From: Serinus canaria
Lineage: Eukaryota > Chordata > Aves > Passeriformes > Fringillidae
Assembly: GCF_022539315.1 (NCBI RefSeq)
Contig: NC_066317.1
Span: 42,874,435 to 42,938,434 of the forward strand
Length of the DNA stretch: 64,000 nucleotides
Direction of reading: 5' to 3'
Shown here: one piece after another, positions 1 through 11,129 of the stretch
How the letters are laid out: every line of letters starts with the position of its first letter
Position numbering within the stretch: the stretch's first letter is position 1
The notes under the pieces: generated by a model
Told to the model about the DNA's origin: nothing
Databases searched by the model: none
What the model saw: only the letters and a program-made list of their open reading frames with translations
Made by a program: the position numbers and the translations under genes

Positions 1-2400
1 CCACCAATGTTATAGGCTGCTTGTCTCGAAAGAAACTCAGCAACACTGAGTTACTTCTGTGCAGAAATGTGTTTAAAACCTGGCATAATCTTAAAAAGGC
101 CAGGTGATAAATAGCTGCTTTGGTAAGCAGCAAGTTTTTTTGAAAAGTGCTAGAACTAAATAAAGGACAAAAAAAATAAATGTGTGAACAAAAATCCAAA
201 TTTGGAGGGAAATATGTTGAACAATATAGGGGACATACAAAGAAAAATATTCCAAAAAAACAACAAGTAATGAAGTCTAAGTTTCAGTGCAAGATATATT
301 GAATGTACTGCCAGACAATGTCACTTGGTTAAAGATTCAAGAAAAGTCTGTGCTGTCTTTAATGAATTCCACTGATCTCATCTGACTGATGAGGGATCTC
401 ATGAAAGCCAAGAGAAAACTTACAGGCTTAGGGATTGTCTAACAAATGTTTCTTCTGGTAGGTTCTAGTGACAGAGAGCTGTGTGTCAGCACATGGATAT
501 GAAAACCTGTGCGTGTGCACAGATATTTCTCTGCAAATTAATTGCATTCTTCATCCCTGCTGCTGAAATTTTCCAACAGGTCTAACAAAGATAGGTAAAA
601 ACAAAAGCCAAATGTTTTCCATGCAGATAGCTTAGAGGCAGAAAAGCCTCATTTTTACATCGTACCTGAGAGTTGAAACTTAAATAACTAAAATACTTTG
701 AGAGAGATTTTATTGGATTTCTTTAGCTCTTTTTTCCTCCCTCTGTGCACTGAACTAGAGTTTCAGGACTGCTGAGTGATGTCATTTTACTTAATAAAAC
801 TAGCTGGAGGGTCTTTGAAATTTTATGGCTTCTGCAGCATAAAAAAATCAAAACCATGCAATTTTCCCAGTCCTTGGTAGGAGTTCCCAGAGGAAGGACT
901 TAGTTTTCACTTAACCACAAGAGTGCTTAGGTTGTGGGCAGAAAGACACAGGAAGCATCAAGCTGAAGTTTGTTTCTGAAAATGCTGAGACTTGTTTGAT
1001 GTTTCATGCTTTGAAGAGAAGCTTAGCTTTGCTGGAGATGGAAGCTGCAATGAAGGATGACAACTTGTTCAGAGGAGCTTTGAACAGAACTTTAGCACTA
1101 ATTACAGCAAAGGCCAGGCAGAGACCAAGGCACTAACATTTTTGCTAAAGATGCACAGCAGGAACTAAGGATGTTTTGAAACAAAACTGAATGCTAGAGC
1201 AAAGAATTTAGTCTTCATGTTATGTAGCTTCTCTTCTTTTTTATTTTTTTTTGTTAGGATTTTTCCTTTGTTTTACTGTTCTGATGTCTTGAATGGCTTT
1301 AAATGTTTCTGCAATAATTTCAAGTAATATGTCCTGAAAATTAGAGGAAAAAAATGAATAAAGTCTGTAACTTAGATTTTAATGCATTTAAGCTATACAT
1401 CCAATTCAGATTAATTTTTGTGTTACCAGTTTCTGTTGATTTTTGCCTTGAGTGCTTGAATAATCCATGATCTTTTGCAAGAAAAATTATGTCTGAGATA
1501 AAAGACTGAAGTCTGTCAAAATTAAGGGGACAAAGGAGAACTCCATTGCATAATTCATTTTGACATTTAAACTCTGAAATACCATGGAGTAGGGAAGAAT
1601 TGTATAAGAAAAAAAGATTGAAAAAATAAGAAGTATTGCATTAAAATGATGCAATGATCAGGAACTTCTGCAAAGTTCCTCAAGGGGCTTCTGCAGTCTA
1701 GTCCTGAGATATGGCAGCTCAATAAAGCTCTTCTTAGACTGACTGGTACCAGTTTTCATGGCTCTTTAGACTCTAGCTGGTAGCCTCATTCATTCAGACC
1801 ACCACTCCTGCAGTACTCAAACCTCCCAATTTTAGATGAATTTTGTTGTGATCTGTTCCAAACCCTTGTTATCCAGTAGCATCATCATTGAGTTCAAACA
1901 GTTCTCCCACCCAGAACATGCTTACTACAACATCAGACATGTCATTAGTTCATTATTGTCAGAGGGTTTTTTCATTCAATTTCCTAGGAAGGGTTAGTTG
2001 GTCCTCAAAATCTTGGAGGATTATTTCTACTTTAATTGGCAATGGAAATATCTCTATCCTCATTTCTAATAGTCTGGCACTCTATTCACAATTTTCCCCT
2101 GTTAGGATAAAATGAGATGAAGGTTTCATTTTATCTTTTGGACTGCATCAATATAATCTGAACTGCTAATGACCACTTTCCCCCTATTCTGCTTTTATTT
2201 GTGTGGCTTGTTTTTTGTATGTAGTGTTTACTGTTTACTCTTGATTTTATTATTGCACAATCAGTCTTATTTAGGCTATATTTATTTTATCTCTGCAGTT
2301 CTTGATCTGTAACATTCAACTTTTTTTAAAAAAAATGAAGCCTTTCATCCTCCTTTTTCTGAATTCATTCTTTAATCCTATCATGCCCTGAAGAAGGATC
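1..2400. other. AT-rich non-coding DNA, no gene seen
   Basis: No open frame here looks coding, and I recognise no repeat family. A T-rich run near 1236-1253 is the only simple sequence of note. Between about 1,750 and 2,400 the plus strand becomes pyrimidine-rich, and this trend continues into the candidate pseudogene to the right. The pseudogene's 3' limit is therefore uncertain and could lie inside this interval. Confidence 0.6.
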
Positions 2401-5023
2401 TGGAATCTATTTAAATTTCTGATAGTATTTTTACCTTGCTAAGGAATCAGATATCTTTGATTTGAAGAAATTCTGAACCTCTTCTAAATTCAAGCTCTTA
2501 AGCTCTTAGTTCCTGTAGTTTTACTAACCAGTTCTCTTCACTAATGAAATGTGAGCATCTGAAATTCAAAAATTTATCACAGAACTTCATCATTCTTTTA
2601 TTTAACAGAAATAAAGTTTTGGTAGTTGATACCACTTTCCTCCCATCCCTCTTTCATGCTAATGATCACCATTTTGATCACATTTTAAGATCTTACTGAA
2701 ATTACTTCTGGCATTATTTTTCATTAATGATTTGCTGATGAAAAACTTTGTCAGCTATGAGATTCCAGAATATAAAAACCTGTAACTGCATTGTCAGCTC
2801 TATCATTAGGAGATTAAGGTCTTCAGTACTGATATAATCTTCTGCATGTATTCTTCTGCTTTATTTCTGTGTATTTTCTTCCTATCCAAAGCCAATCAAG
2901 GGACTTCATTACAGTACTACACAAACACAACCTGCTTTATAAACATTTCCTCAAATGATTTTTTACTTGAAGCAGGTTTTAGTTTATTCTTGGCTATCCT
3001 TTTATTCTTTGCATCTGACACAGAACCAATTGCAGTGGTATTCATCATCTTTAGTTTCATATCTGTCTTTCCAGAATGATTTGTGTCAGGCAGTAGCTAT
3101 GCTATGGCATGATTGCCACATCAATAACTGCTTTCAATAATTCTGGTGGCACTATTTGGTATCTGAAGCCCTGAACAGAGCACAAAGCCCTCAAGTACTG
3201 CTTGCTCTTTTGGTGCCCCATCCAAGCTTTCACTATTTACATTACTTACCTGCAGTTCTCCCCTATACACCTTTCTGATGTCTAATGCTGTGTTATTTGC
3301 TGCCATAGCTTCATTTATCAGCTCTTCTCTGCATGCTTTGTGGTCATGTGTAAAGTGACATGCATACCTCTCAAAATTCTTATATTTTTAAGCTTTTTTT
3401 TGCCAGTATAGACCAAATATTATTTCCTAAGGCTGTGAGGTAAGCAATACCTTCTCTAGTCACACTTCCAAGCTGTTAAGCTTTCTTTTAACTCCCTTGA
3501 AGATTTATTAGTGCTTGAGACATTTCTTCATCTTCCTTGTTGCTTTTCCCTTTACTCTCACAGGTCAAAAATTTTCACTGAAGATAAAAATTTTCCCGCT
3601 TTAACAATCTTCCCTGCCTTACCCAATGGACATTTTCCACTTGATCAGGCAAGTTGTAATAAGCAATATTTTCTGAAATCTGATGGATGATATCTTGCAA
3701 CAAAAACTCTGGTGTTATATCCTGGCATTCAAGATGGTTCCAAACAGACCTGTGTTTTGGTAGGAGTCTAGAAACCTTTCTTCCTTCACTGTTGTATTCA
3801 AAGAGAGGGAGTTTCTGTCCAGCTCTCAGATGAGAGAATGCAAAACCTTACACTGGCAGAAATTCAGCAAAAATAATCTCTGGTGGAACAAGGTGTGCTT
3901 TTCTCTTACTAGGCACAAATCTCTTTCATAGTCTCACCTTCAGCTTTCAAATTCATACCACAAGAGACTAAAGTTCATTAAAGCCAATGGGAAACTTTGT
4001 CATATTTTCAGTAAGGGATCATGTCCATGCCATCTATAATGCTTAGCCTTTTCCTGCAAATATGCTTCATTTACAGTGAATTGTCTTCCAGATTCTTTTA
4101 GTGTTTTCTTTATGAGTGAGAGTCTGACTATATAATTTATATCTCCATTTTCTTTTTTTATTCAGCATACTTCTTACATGCCCTTTGCTTTACCTCTTCT
4201 CTAAAGTAACTCATCCCATGAAATAAATTTTAAAAGAAAATTTTAAAGACTGTTCATTTCTTTTCAGCGATCACAGAATAACAGGATGAAAGCAAAGCTG
4301 ATGAAAACATCTAACAGACATTTTTAACAGCTGTTATGACTGGCAGAGATGTACATATTGTTCACTACATCCTTAATCTTTCTTTTTATTCCTCCAGATT
4401 TGTCTAGCTTGATTACCAATTTGCAGTAACTAATGTCATCCTAAAATAGGCAGTTCCTGAACAGACCAAATACTTCAGTCATGCATAGGAGTGACACAGA
4501 TTTCTCATGTGGCTATTATAAGTTTACTGACTGCAAGTACCTAATTTGCCACTTTGGTTTGCTGCTACAAAACCAACAGAGGCCACAGAAAAAAACGAAA
4601 CAAATTTAAAAACCTCTAAATTTTTATGTCACCATTTAGACTTGCAAAGTATCAAGAAATATATCTATATGTAACCCATGAAGACTCATGGTTAAGCAGT
4701 AATTCATCAGCACACAGTATATCAAACAAAGGATCTCAGTATTTATTCTACATTAGAGGTATCAGTGAGATCTGTAGCTAAAGTTAACATGGGGTACAGA
4801 GCTCTGTAGTATCCAACGGACATAAATTCTCTCCTTTTTTACCCAGACTGAGTTCTCTAAAAAGATTATATTAAGGAACTGTCTTGCCACCAAAAATTCA
4901 AGTAAAATGTTCTTTCTATGAAGTTACAGAACTATTCCTGAAGACAATGTCAGAAACATTCTGTGACAGGATAAAAGTCTTATTTAGTGAAACTAGACAG
5001 ATTCATAGGGACTAAGAAGTGGC

Positions 5024-5097
5024 CCCTGAGATTGCAAATTTATCTGTTTTGAGAATAGAACCCTGAGATTGCAAATTTATCTATTTTGAGAATAGAA
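5024..5097. repeat. 37-bp tandem duplication, two copies
   Basis: Copy 1 is 5024-5060 and copy 2 is 5061-5097. They differ by a single base (G versus A in the middle), so the duplication is recent relative to the decay around it. It abuts the 75-bp direct repeat that starts at 5091. Confidence 0.9.
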
Positions 5098-5165
5098 TTC
5101 CATTTCATCCCCCAGGGGCTGAAGGATGAGTCTGATATCCTTTAAGTTTTTACTGAAACTCAGAT
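5091..5165. repeat. 75-bp direct repeat, copy A
   Basis: This block recurs at 6678-6750 in the same orientation with about six substitutions and two single-base indels (about 90% identical by eye). On the minus strand copy A reads as an open frame containing KNLKDIRLILQPLGDEMEFY, part of the candidate pseudogene. The sequences further out on each side of A and B do not match clearly. Confidence 0.85.
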
Positions 5166-5392
5166 TGCCTAAGGTCAGATTCTGTCCTCACCATCCTTTG
5201 TGTCATGTCTTTTGGCCAGGGATTTTTGATCTAAAGGGACAGTTAACATATTTTTTGTGCCATCCTTGCTCCAAATTGGAAGATATATTGAAAACTTGAT
5301 GTAAGTCAAAATGTTTAGCTGTTCTCATCTTTAAGTAAATGAATGATGTGTCACTTCACCAATTAAAGCAAAGCCAAAAAAGATTTTTGAAA

Positions 5393-5461
5393 ACCAAAGA
5401 AAACATAAACAAAACCAAAACCAACAGAAACAACAAAACAACTACAACAACAACAACAAAC
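5393..5461. repeat. A/C-rich low-complexity tract ending in (CAA)n
   Basis: A run built almost only from A and C, resolving into a clean CAA repeat at its right end. It interrupts the coding-like reading on the minus strand and may be an expansion inside the decayed region. Confidence 0.85.
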
Positions 5462-5479
5462 CTCCAAATTTACCTTAGG

Positions 5480-6360
5480 CAATGTCTCTAAATTTTAGCA
5501 GGGGATCAAGAAAAAGAAAAAGTCTTTCTCAATGAAGCAGTTGCAAGTGATTTTTATTAACCCCAGCACCTGTTTTAGAGAGCTTAAATTTCAACACAGA
5601 GCCTGAGGCAAGTTGGTGCCAAGGGATAGGATACAGCAACCCAGCTGTAAGAGTCCACTGAGTTAATAAGAAATACCAGGCACAAGAACTGTTCTTCGAT
5701 TTCCCTCAAGCAACACTCTATCCATCACCTCAATCCCCTAAAAAAGATTCCTAACCCTTCCTCCTCCTCCCCTCCATTGATTAGACCAGAGTGGTGTTTT
5801 TCACCTTCATTTCCTCAATGCCTGTGTCACTGGAGAGGTTTCTACTCCCTCTCCTAACAGTCCCTGGGAAGAAAAAGTCTCAGCTTTCATCCACTGCAGG
5901 GACCAGAGCCCCTTTGCCAGGAGTGCTTTAGATACCAGATGAAAGTCTCTTTCAGCATGCAGAAGGAAATAAAATGTTAGCTTATTACAAGTCCTCACCA
6001 CCTTTCCAGAGTTCTTTTTCAGCTGGGGACAATGTGTTGGTTTTGCACCCCTCAGGAGCTGTCAGTGGCTGCAATCTTCTGTCTCCAGCCTTTAGGGAAT
6101 GAGTCACTAGACATTTCTGCTAGGTGAGCAGGACCCTGGTACTCACCAGTTTTTGTCTCTTGATCTTGGTGTCTGATGGCTCCAACTTGTTCTTTGTTTT
6201 CCTGCCAGGATCTCTTAGTGGCTCCAATCTATTGTTTGGATCCATCTGTCCCTCACTTTCTCTTACACAACTCCTTTGTTCTTTGTGTGCTAGGCAGTCT
6301 TTCTTTTCTGATCTAGGTTTCTTAGAAGCTGAATGTAGATGTATGGTAATATTCACGACC
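5480..6360 (-). pseudogene. Possible upstream part of the eroded coding region
   Basis: On the minus strand this stretch gives a charged frame from 6356 down to 6123 (79 codons, rich in K, R, E and S), then after one TAG stop a further open stretch down to about 5,998. The piece at 6001-5807 is also open. The composition resembles a disordered protein segment, and the strand matches the stronger frames at 2.8-3.9 kb, so it may be the N-terminal part of the same dead gene. No motif is recognisable. An alternative is retroviral non-coding sequence: an AATAAA-like signal is readable on the minus strand near 5,555. Confidence 0.22.
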
Positions 6361-6677
6361 TTCTCAAAAAGATGCTATTAACCCATGCCAATTTTATTCC
6401 TCTACCCTTCCTTCACTGCCTCCAAACTCAGACTTTCCCATCCATATCTCAACATTTTGACCTATCTCTCTCTTCTTGTGTAGAGGGAACTGACATTTAA
6501 CATTTGTCATTATGTTACTAAAATGGTAATTATTTAAAAGCAGTGCATTTTTAAATTGTGATGAATTAAAATAAAATAGTTCTGGCTTATTTAATAAAAT
6601 TTTGGAACATACCTGTGCATCAAAAGCTTATACTAAACATTCACTTTAGAAAACTTGATTCTCAGCATATTTCTGTG

Positions 6678-6750
6678 AATAGAACTCCATTTCATCCCCC
6701 AGGGCTGAAAGCTGAGTCTGATATCCTTTAGGTTTTAATGAAACTCAGAT
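6678..6750. repeat. 75-bp direct repeat, copy B
   Basis: Second copy of the block at 5091-5165, about 1.59 kb away, same orientation. On the minus strand its downstream half stays open in the same frame as copy A (GDEMEFYSQ) and runs on for nine more codons before a stop, although its upstream half contains a frameshift. Both copies thus look like pieces of one coding sequence. Confidence 0.85.
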
Positions 6751-6759
6751 ATTATTTTG

Positions 6760-8260
6760 GAATTTTGCTAGCTTTCTTTCTGTGTATGTATGTTGATTCA
6801 GCAGAGCCCAATTTACAAAGTGGAACTTTAACAAGATCAGCTCTAAGTATAAAACAGAAGCAATGTCAGATGATTTCTGCAAACTTTCCCCTGCCTATTC
6901 TTTCTCTATATATCAGTCACTTTTTTCTTGACTCATTCTTTTGAGAATCAGAATTAAAAAAAAATAAATCAAAATCTATTCTAAACTCTTCCTAAGGTAC
7001 ATTATCACAGTTCTCATTTTTGTGTCTCTGGACTTACCCCACATCTAATCAGTACCACCAACTACTATCAAGAAAGAACAGTAGCAATAGCAACAAACAA
7101 GGGAAAATGACTGTGAGAGATATCTTCACACACTTGCTTCAGTTCTTCATGTTAAGAAGATAGAGCTGTTTTGCCAAATTCCACTCTTTGACTATATTAA
7201 CTGTGGCTATATTAACTATCTCTTAAAATTCTAGCAAAAAGGCTTTACAGATTATTATTTGATAAATACTGATAAGTTCTCTTTGTGTATGCTATATGAA
7301 CCCCAAGATTATGATAATATTAATGGCTATAGGAATAATGCAATTCTGCAGAAATAGGCAGAAGCACAATTATCACTTTGAGAAAATCTCAAAAGTGGTC
7401 TTGAGTGATTTAATATTTGATTCACTGGCTTTTAAATCTTCATGATAACATTGCATTTGCCCATATAGCCTTCCATTATAAGTGGTTTATCCAGGAGCAA
7501 TTTTCACATTAAACCTTATGTTTTTTAAGCTAAGGAATTTCAAAACACTTAAAAAGCTTTGATTCCATGTCCAACCATTCAATTCAGCTGTTTGCAAATG
7601 ACTGCCTATCATATTAAAACTACAATTAAAGACAGCTTGGAAAATATCATCTTTTAGTATTGCAATTACGTTTTAGATTTTTTTTTTCCTTCTATGAGGA
7701 AATGTTTAAAGAAATTGGTTTGATCCATTTCCTAATTATGACTAAATCTTTCAGTACAGTAAATACCTAATATTTATATGGATCTGATCCTAAAAACCCA
7801 TTTAAAAACTGCTTTACAGTAAGATATTTAATTTTTTGGAAGATATGGGAATGAAACTTACTATGTCCATGTGCTTTACAGGTTTAACTGAGTCTTTTCC
7901 TTTATGAGTGCATGGGATGGGATCCTAGGGTAGTTTGCAAGAAAATGGCTACACTTAACCCTTGCAGCATGTTAGGCATCTTCAACATGTTCTTGGGAGA
8001 ATCAGGCATTATTTAAATTCAACAGGAGATGCTAAATAAATAAAGAAAACATTTTTTTTGATTAGTGTTTCTAACAGACTTTTTTCCCATTGACTCTGGA
8101 CAGACATTTATATAAACGGATGAAACTGTTATGTTTCTGTTTCAGTAAGTAAAATGCTTCCAGGAAGCATCAGGCATATTGAGATTGTTTTGCACAGATG
8201 GTCTGTTCATGCACTGTAATTGGAAACCTTTGGGATATGTCAGACTTATTGTGCATACAA
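6760..8260. other. AT-rich non-coding DNA
   Basis: No credible coding frame and no recognised repeat on either strand. The minus-strand coding-like signal to the left does not continue here. Confidence 0.6.
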
Positions 8261-8261
8261 T

Positions 8262-8670
8262 CATAAGAAAATAAAACTAGAAGGAACATGGGGAGATCAT
8301 CTAACCTAGTGTCCTTTGTAAAGCAGGGGCTATTTCCTGACAGGTGCCTGTTTAACTTGTAATCAAGTATTGCCAGTAATGAAGATCCCAGTCTCCCTAA
8401 GACATGCTTTTCAGTGCTTTGCAGAACAGATACATATGAAAACTTAACCAGTGTCTGACAGAAAACCTTCTGCTGCCACTTAAGGCCATTCCTTATCATC
8501 CTGTTTACCACAGACATGGAGAACAGTTCATTCCCTCTCCTCTGTGGTAGCTTTTATATGCCAAAAATGGTTTAACCCCTTCTCAGTTTTGCCAGTACAT
8601 ATCACCACAGTTTATCTGTAGTGCAGTCAGGGCAGGGCTTCAGTTTCTTTCCACTCTTCTGACCCTTACT
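8262..8670 (-). mobile_element. Old CR1-type LINE 3' fragment
   Basis: Read on the plus strand, the order of short blocks matches the reverse complement of a CR1 3' region as I know it from birds and turtles. The blocks are an 'agatcatctaacctagtg' terminus at about 8290, then blocks near 8395-8425 (decayed 'agtgcttt'), then 'ccctctcctctgtggtag' near 8533. The 3' end of the element is therefore at the left. It is heavily diverged and has no open frame. The 115-codon minus ORF across 8170-8517 runs through this untranslated part and is not a gene. The right boundary is approximate. Confidence 0.5.
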
Positions 8671-8699
8671 GTGTCTGCTTAACTGGGTCAACTACTCTT

Positions 8700-10480
8700 C
8701 TGCAGGTGGTGCTCCAGAGCATCCCCTGGGTGGTGCATGCGGCCTCTGACTGAGACAGACACGGTGAATGTGTGCAGGGTTTCGTGAATTCACAGAAGCT
8801 GCCTGAGGACATTGAGCTAAAGTACACCTGGAAATCTCAAGCACACACTTCAAGCTCATCCAAAGCAACCCTGCACAGGAACAACTGCATGGGAGGGCCC
8901 AGATGTGTGGCAGTTATGTCACTGGCTTTTTTAAAGTTCTGGTTGTTTAAACATACAGACATACACCTACAAAACACAGCAATACACTTTCTGGTAATCA
9001 GCTGCCCTATTTGTGATGCTCCACTCTCAGTACCAAGCCCAAGCTGACAAGGGAAAATATGTCCATGTACATGATGCTGTAGAGAGATGCCAGCTCAAAT
9101 ATACAGTCTTAGAAATTCATTGGCAGCTTTGCCAATAACATTTAATTAATGCACTCACTAAGGACCTATAATCAGCCCCTGGAAATTCTAGAATTTTCAG
9201 CTACATGGGTTTTATTTCTTTGATCTCAAGAGTGGAACTTCTCCTTTCTTCTGTGGTTCTTGCCCAGTAAGCTGAAATTCAAAGTGAAATGCTTTTGCAC
9301 TTGTAAGATACAGGAATGAAACTTGCTATGTCCATGTGCTAAAAAACACTGTGGTAGTTTTCAGTAATATGGATTATTGAAACTTCACTGTTATTTCCCA
9401 GTATCACAAGCTGAAGGAGAATAAGTGGGAACATTTAGTTCAGGAAAGAGGCATAGGTAATTAACTGAAATAATTTCAGTTTGAAATCAACATGTGTCAT
9501 GCTTTAGGGACATTCACAAAGCAATGAAGGGCAATGCTTTAAAATGTTAAAAAAAAAATAGGGAGGGAGGATTTTTTTCAGTCTTGTTAGGATATTTTTT
9601 TTTCAGAATAATCATGTTCATGTGTGAAACTTTTGAGATGAAATGATTTTTCATTTCAGCATGGAAAGTATATTTGGAATCCTAGAATTTGGAGCATATG
9701 GAAATGAAGCTTCCCAAGTAGACAGCTGAAAATGGCACATGCAGAGTGGAACAGAGATCTATAGGAGATGGTTAGCTGCCAGACTCTTGAGAATGTTTCA
9801 AGATAATCACTGGAGACCCAAAAGCACCTGTCACCATTTGCTGAAAATATGAGATATGAAAGAAACAAAATATTATGAAACAGCATCCTAAACAACTTAT
9901 TTCACCAAAGTAAAATTTATCCTCCTAGGATTCATTGTTCTGTATTAAGGATATTCTTTCTCAAAAAAAATTACTGAAGTTCTAGTTTTATGAGACAGAA
10001 ATAAAATAGCAGAAATGTGATGTGTTCTCTGCAATCAATAGGCTATATCACCACTAAACATGTGTCTAGCACTGAAATTGTGCAACTAGATAAAAAACAG
10101 TTACTCAAGGTTCCTGGCTAAGTACCACACAAATCAGTGAAGGAAGACCTATATATAGAAATCCGTTTGATGCCTAGTAAAAGTATGCTGGCAGGAAAAA
10201 ACACTTTGAAATGGCAAGTGAGACTTTGGAGTTTTTTGGTTGAAGTTCATCCTCTTTCTTTTTATCCACCCCCTTACTGTTTTTCTCAAACATTCCCTCC
10301 TCCAGTCCTTCCTGTACAACTGTTAAAGCCTTCAGTTTTACAAAGTTGTTAATAACCATTTTACACAAATCATCTTCTTGGAACTCACTTTGGTATAACA
10401 TTTAGTATTTACTTACTTCTTTTCCAGCCCTCCCAAATTAAAACAAACAAAACTTACCAAACTCATCTAATATTCAGTGA
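8700..10480. other. Non-coding DNA, nothing recognised
   Basis: AT-rich sequence with short homopolymer runs (for example A-rich at 9549-9559). The 91-codon plus frame at 8772-9047 shows no family features and is within chance expectation. Confidence 0.6.
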
Positions 10481-10488
10481 TGTGATGA

Positions 10489-11121
10489 GAGATAATATTT
10501 CTGCCTTTATCTGTATTTGGGTCATTTCAGGGCATACTTGGTTTCTCACTGAACCAAGTCTTAACTTATTTTGATTTCTCCCTTAGAAATGAAGATAATG
10601 AGTGTCATCTCCAGGTGTTATTTGGTTCTGAACTAAAGCTGGGTTCACCAGGGTCTTTGGCAGAGCTAGAGGATATGGTTGCCAACAGCTGTTGGTGTCA
10701 CAATTTGGCCAAGGTCTGTGATCAGAGGGAGTTTGAAGAGTCCTGTAGCTATGAGTTTAGTGTCAGTAGAGTACAGGCTACCCCACCTTTTGCAGGGGAG
10801 GTGACCATCTTTTTCTCACACACAATGACAACAGAATCTTCTGACTCAGCTGGAGAAGGTTTTAGCCATCCAAATCCACTTGGGTGCCTAAAATAAGTGA
10901 AATCTTGCCACAGTTCTTTCCAAAAGAAAAAAAAGATGAGTACTCTGAAAACAGAAGAGCAGAAATCCAAAGGCTGGGATACCTTGCTTCACACCACACA
11001 AACTGGAGTGGTGGTATTGGAGATCTTCAGAACTGTGGTGGGTGCCAATTCCATCTTTTATCTGCCATTTTCCAAAATAGGCAGCAACAATAGCTTCTTC
11101 AGTCTATTGAGTGGCTCCAGC
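10489..11121 (+). other. Long frame interrupted by one stop; not a supported gene
   Basis: One plus-strand frame is open for 135 codons (10489-10893), meets a TAA at 10894-10896, then is open again to 11121. The block is more GC-rich than its surroundings, which by itself lengthens chance frames. There is no initiating ATG in a good context, no recognised domain and no visible splice structure. It could be an eroded exon, but chance is at least as likely. Confidence 0.15.
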
Positions 11122-11129
11122 TGAGAGGG

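Larger units (their letters stand above)
2400..5340 (-). pseudogene. Unidentified eroded coding region (candidate pseudogene)
   Basis: I do not recognise this protein. On the minus strand, one frame from 3898 down to 3383 (172 codons) has only 4 internal stops. It includes 90 uninterrupted codons at 3847-3578, with segments such as ITPEFLLQDIIHQISENIAY and YNLPDQVENVHWVRQGRLLK. A second frame, from 3387 down to 2809 (193 codons), also has only 4 stops and contains CHFTHDHKACREELINEAMA. My rough estimate from local base composition is one stop per 14 codons, so about 26 would be expected across both; 8 are seen. Further coding-like pieces on the same strand need frame changes: near 2,800-2,690, 2,600-2,480, 4,170-4,040 (FTVNEAYLQEKAKHYRWHGH), 4,500-4,330, 4,910-4,750 and 5,320-5,070. 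The plus strand is correspondingly pyrimidine-rich, as expected opposite a purine-rich exon. No introns are needed, so it may be a retrocopy or a relic of one very large exon. Chance bias from the purine-rich strand is the main alternative. Confidence 0.42.

Noticed and set aside
5520..5800. Antisense LTR around an AATAAA-like signal
   Set aside because: One hexamer without identifiable LTR ends, TATA element or duplication is not enough.
8170..8517. 115-codon minus-strand ORF
   Set aside because: Lies across the 3' untranslated part of an old CR1 fragment and has no CR1 protein similarity.
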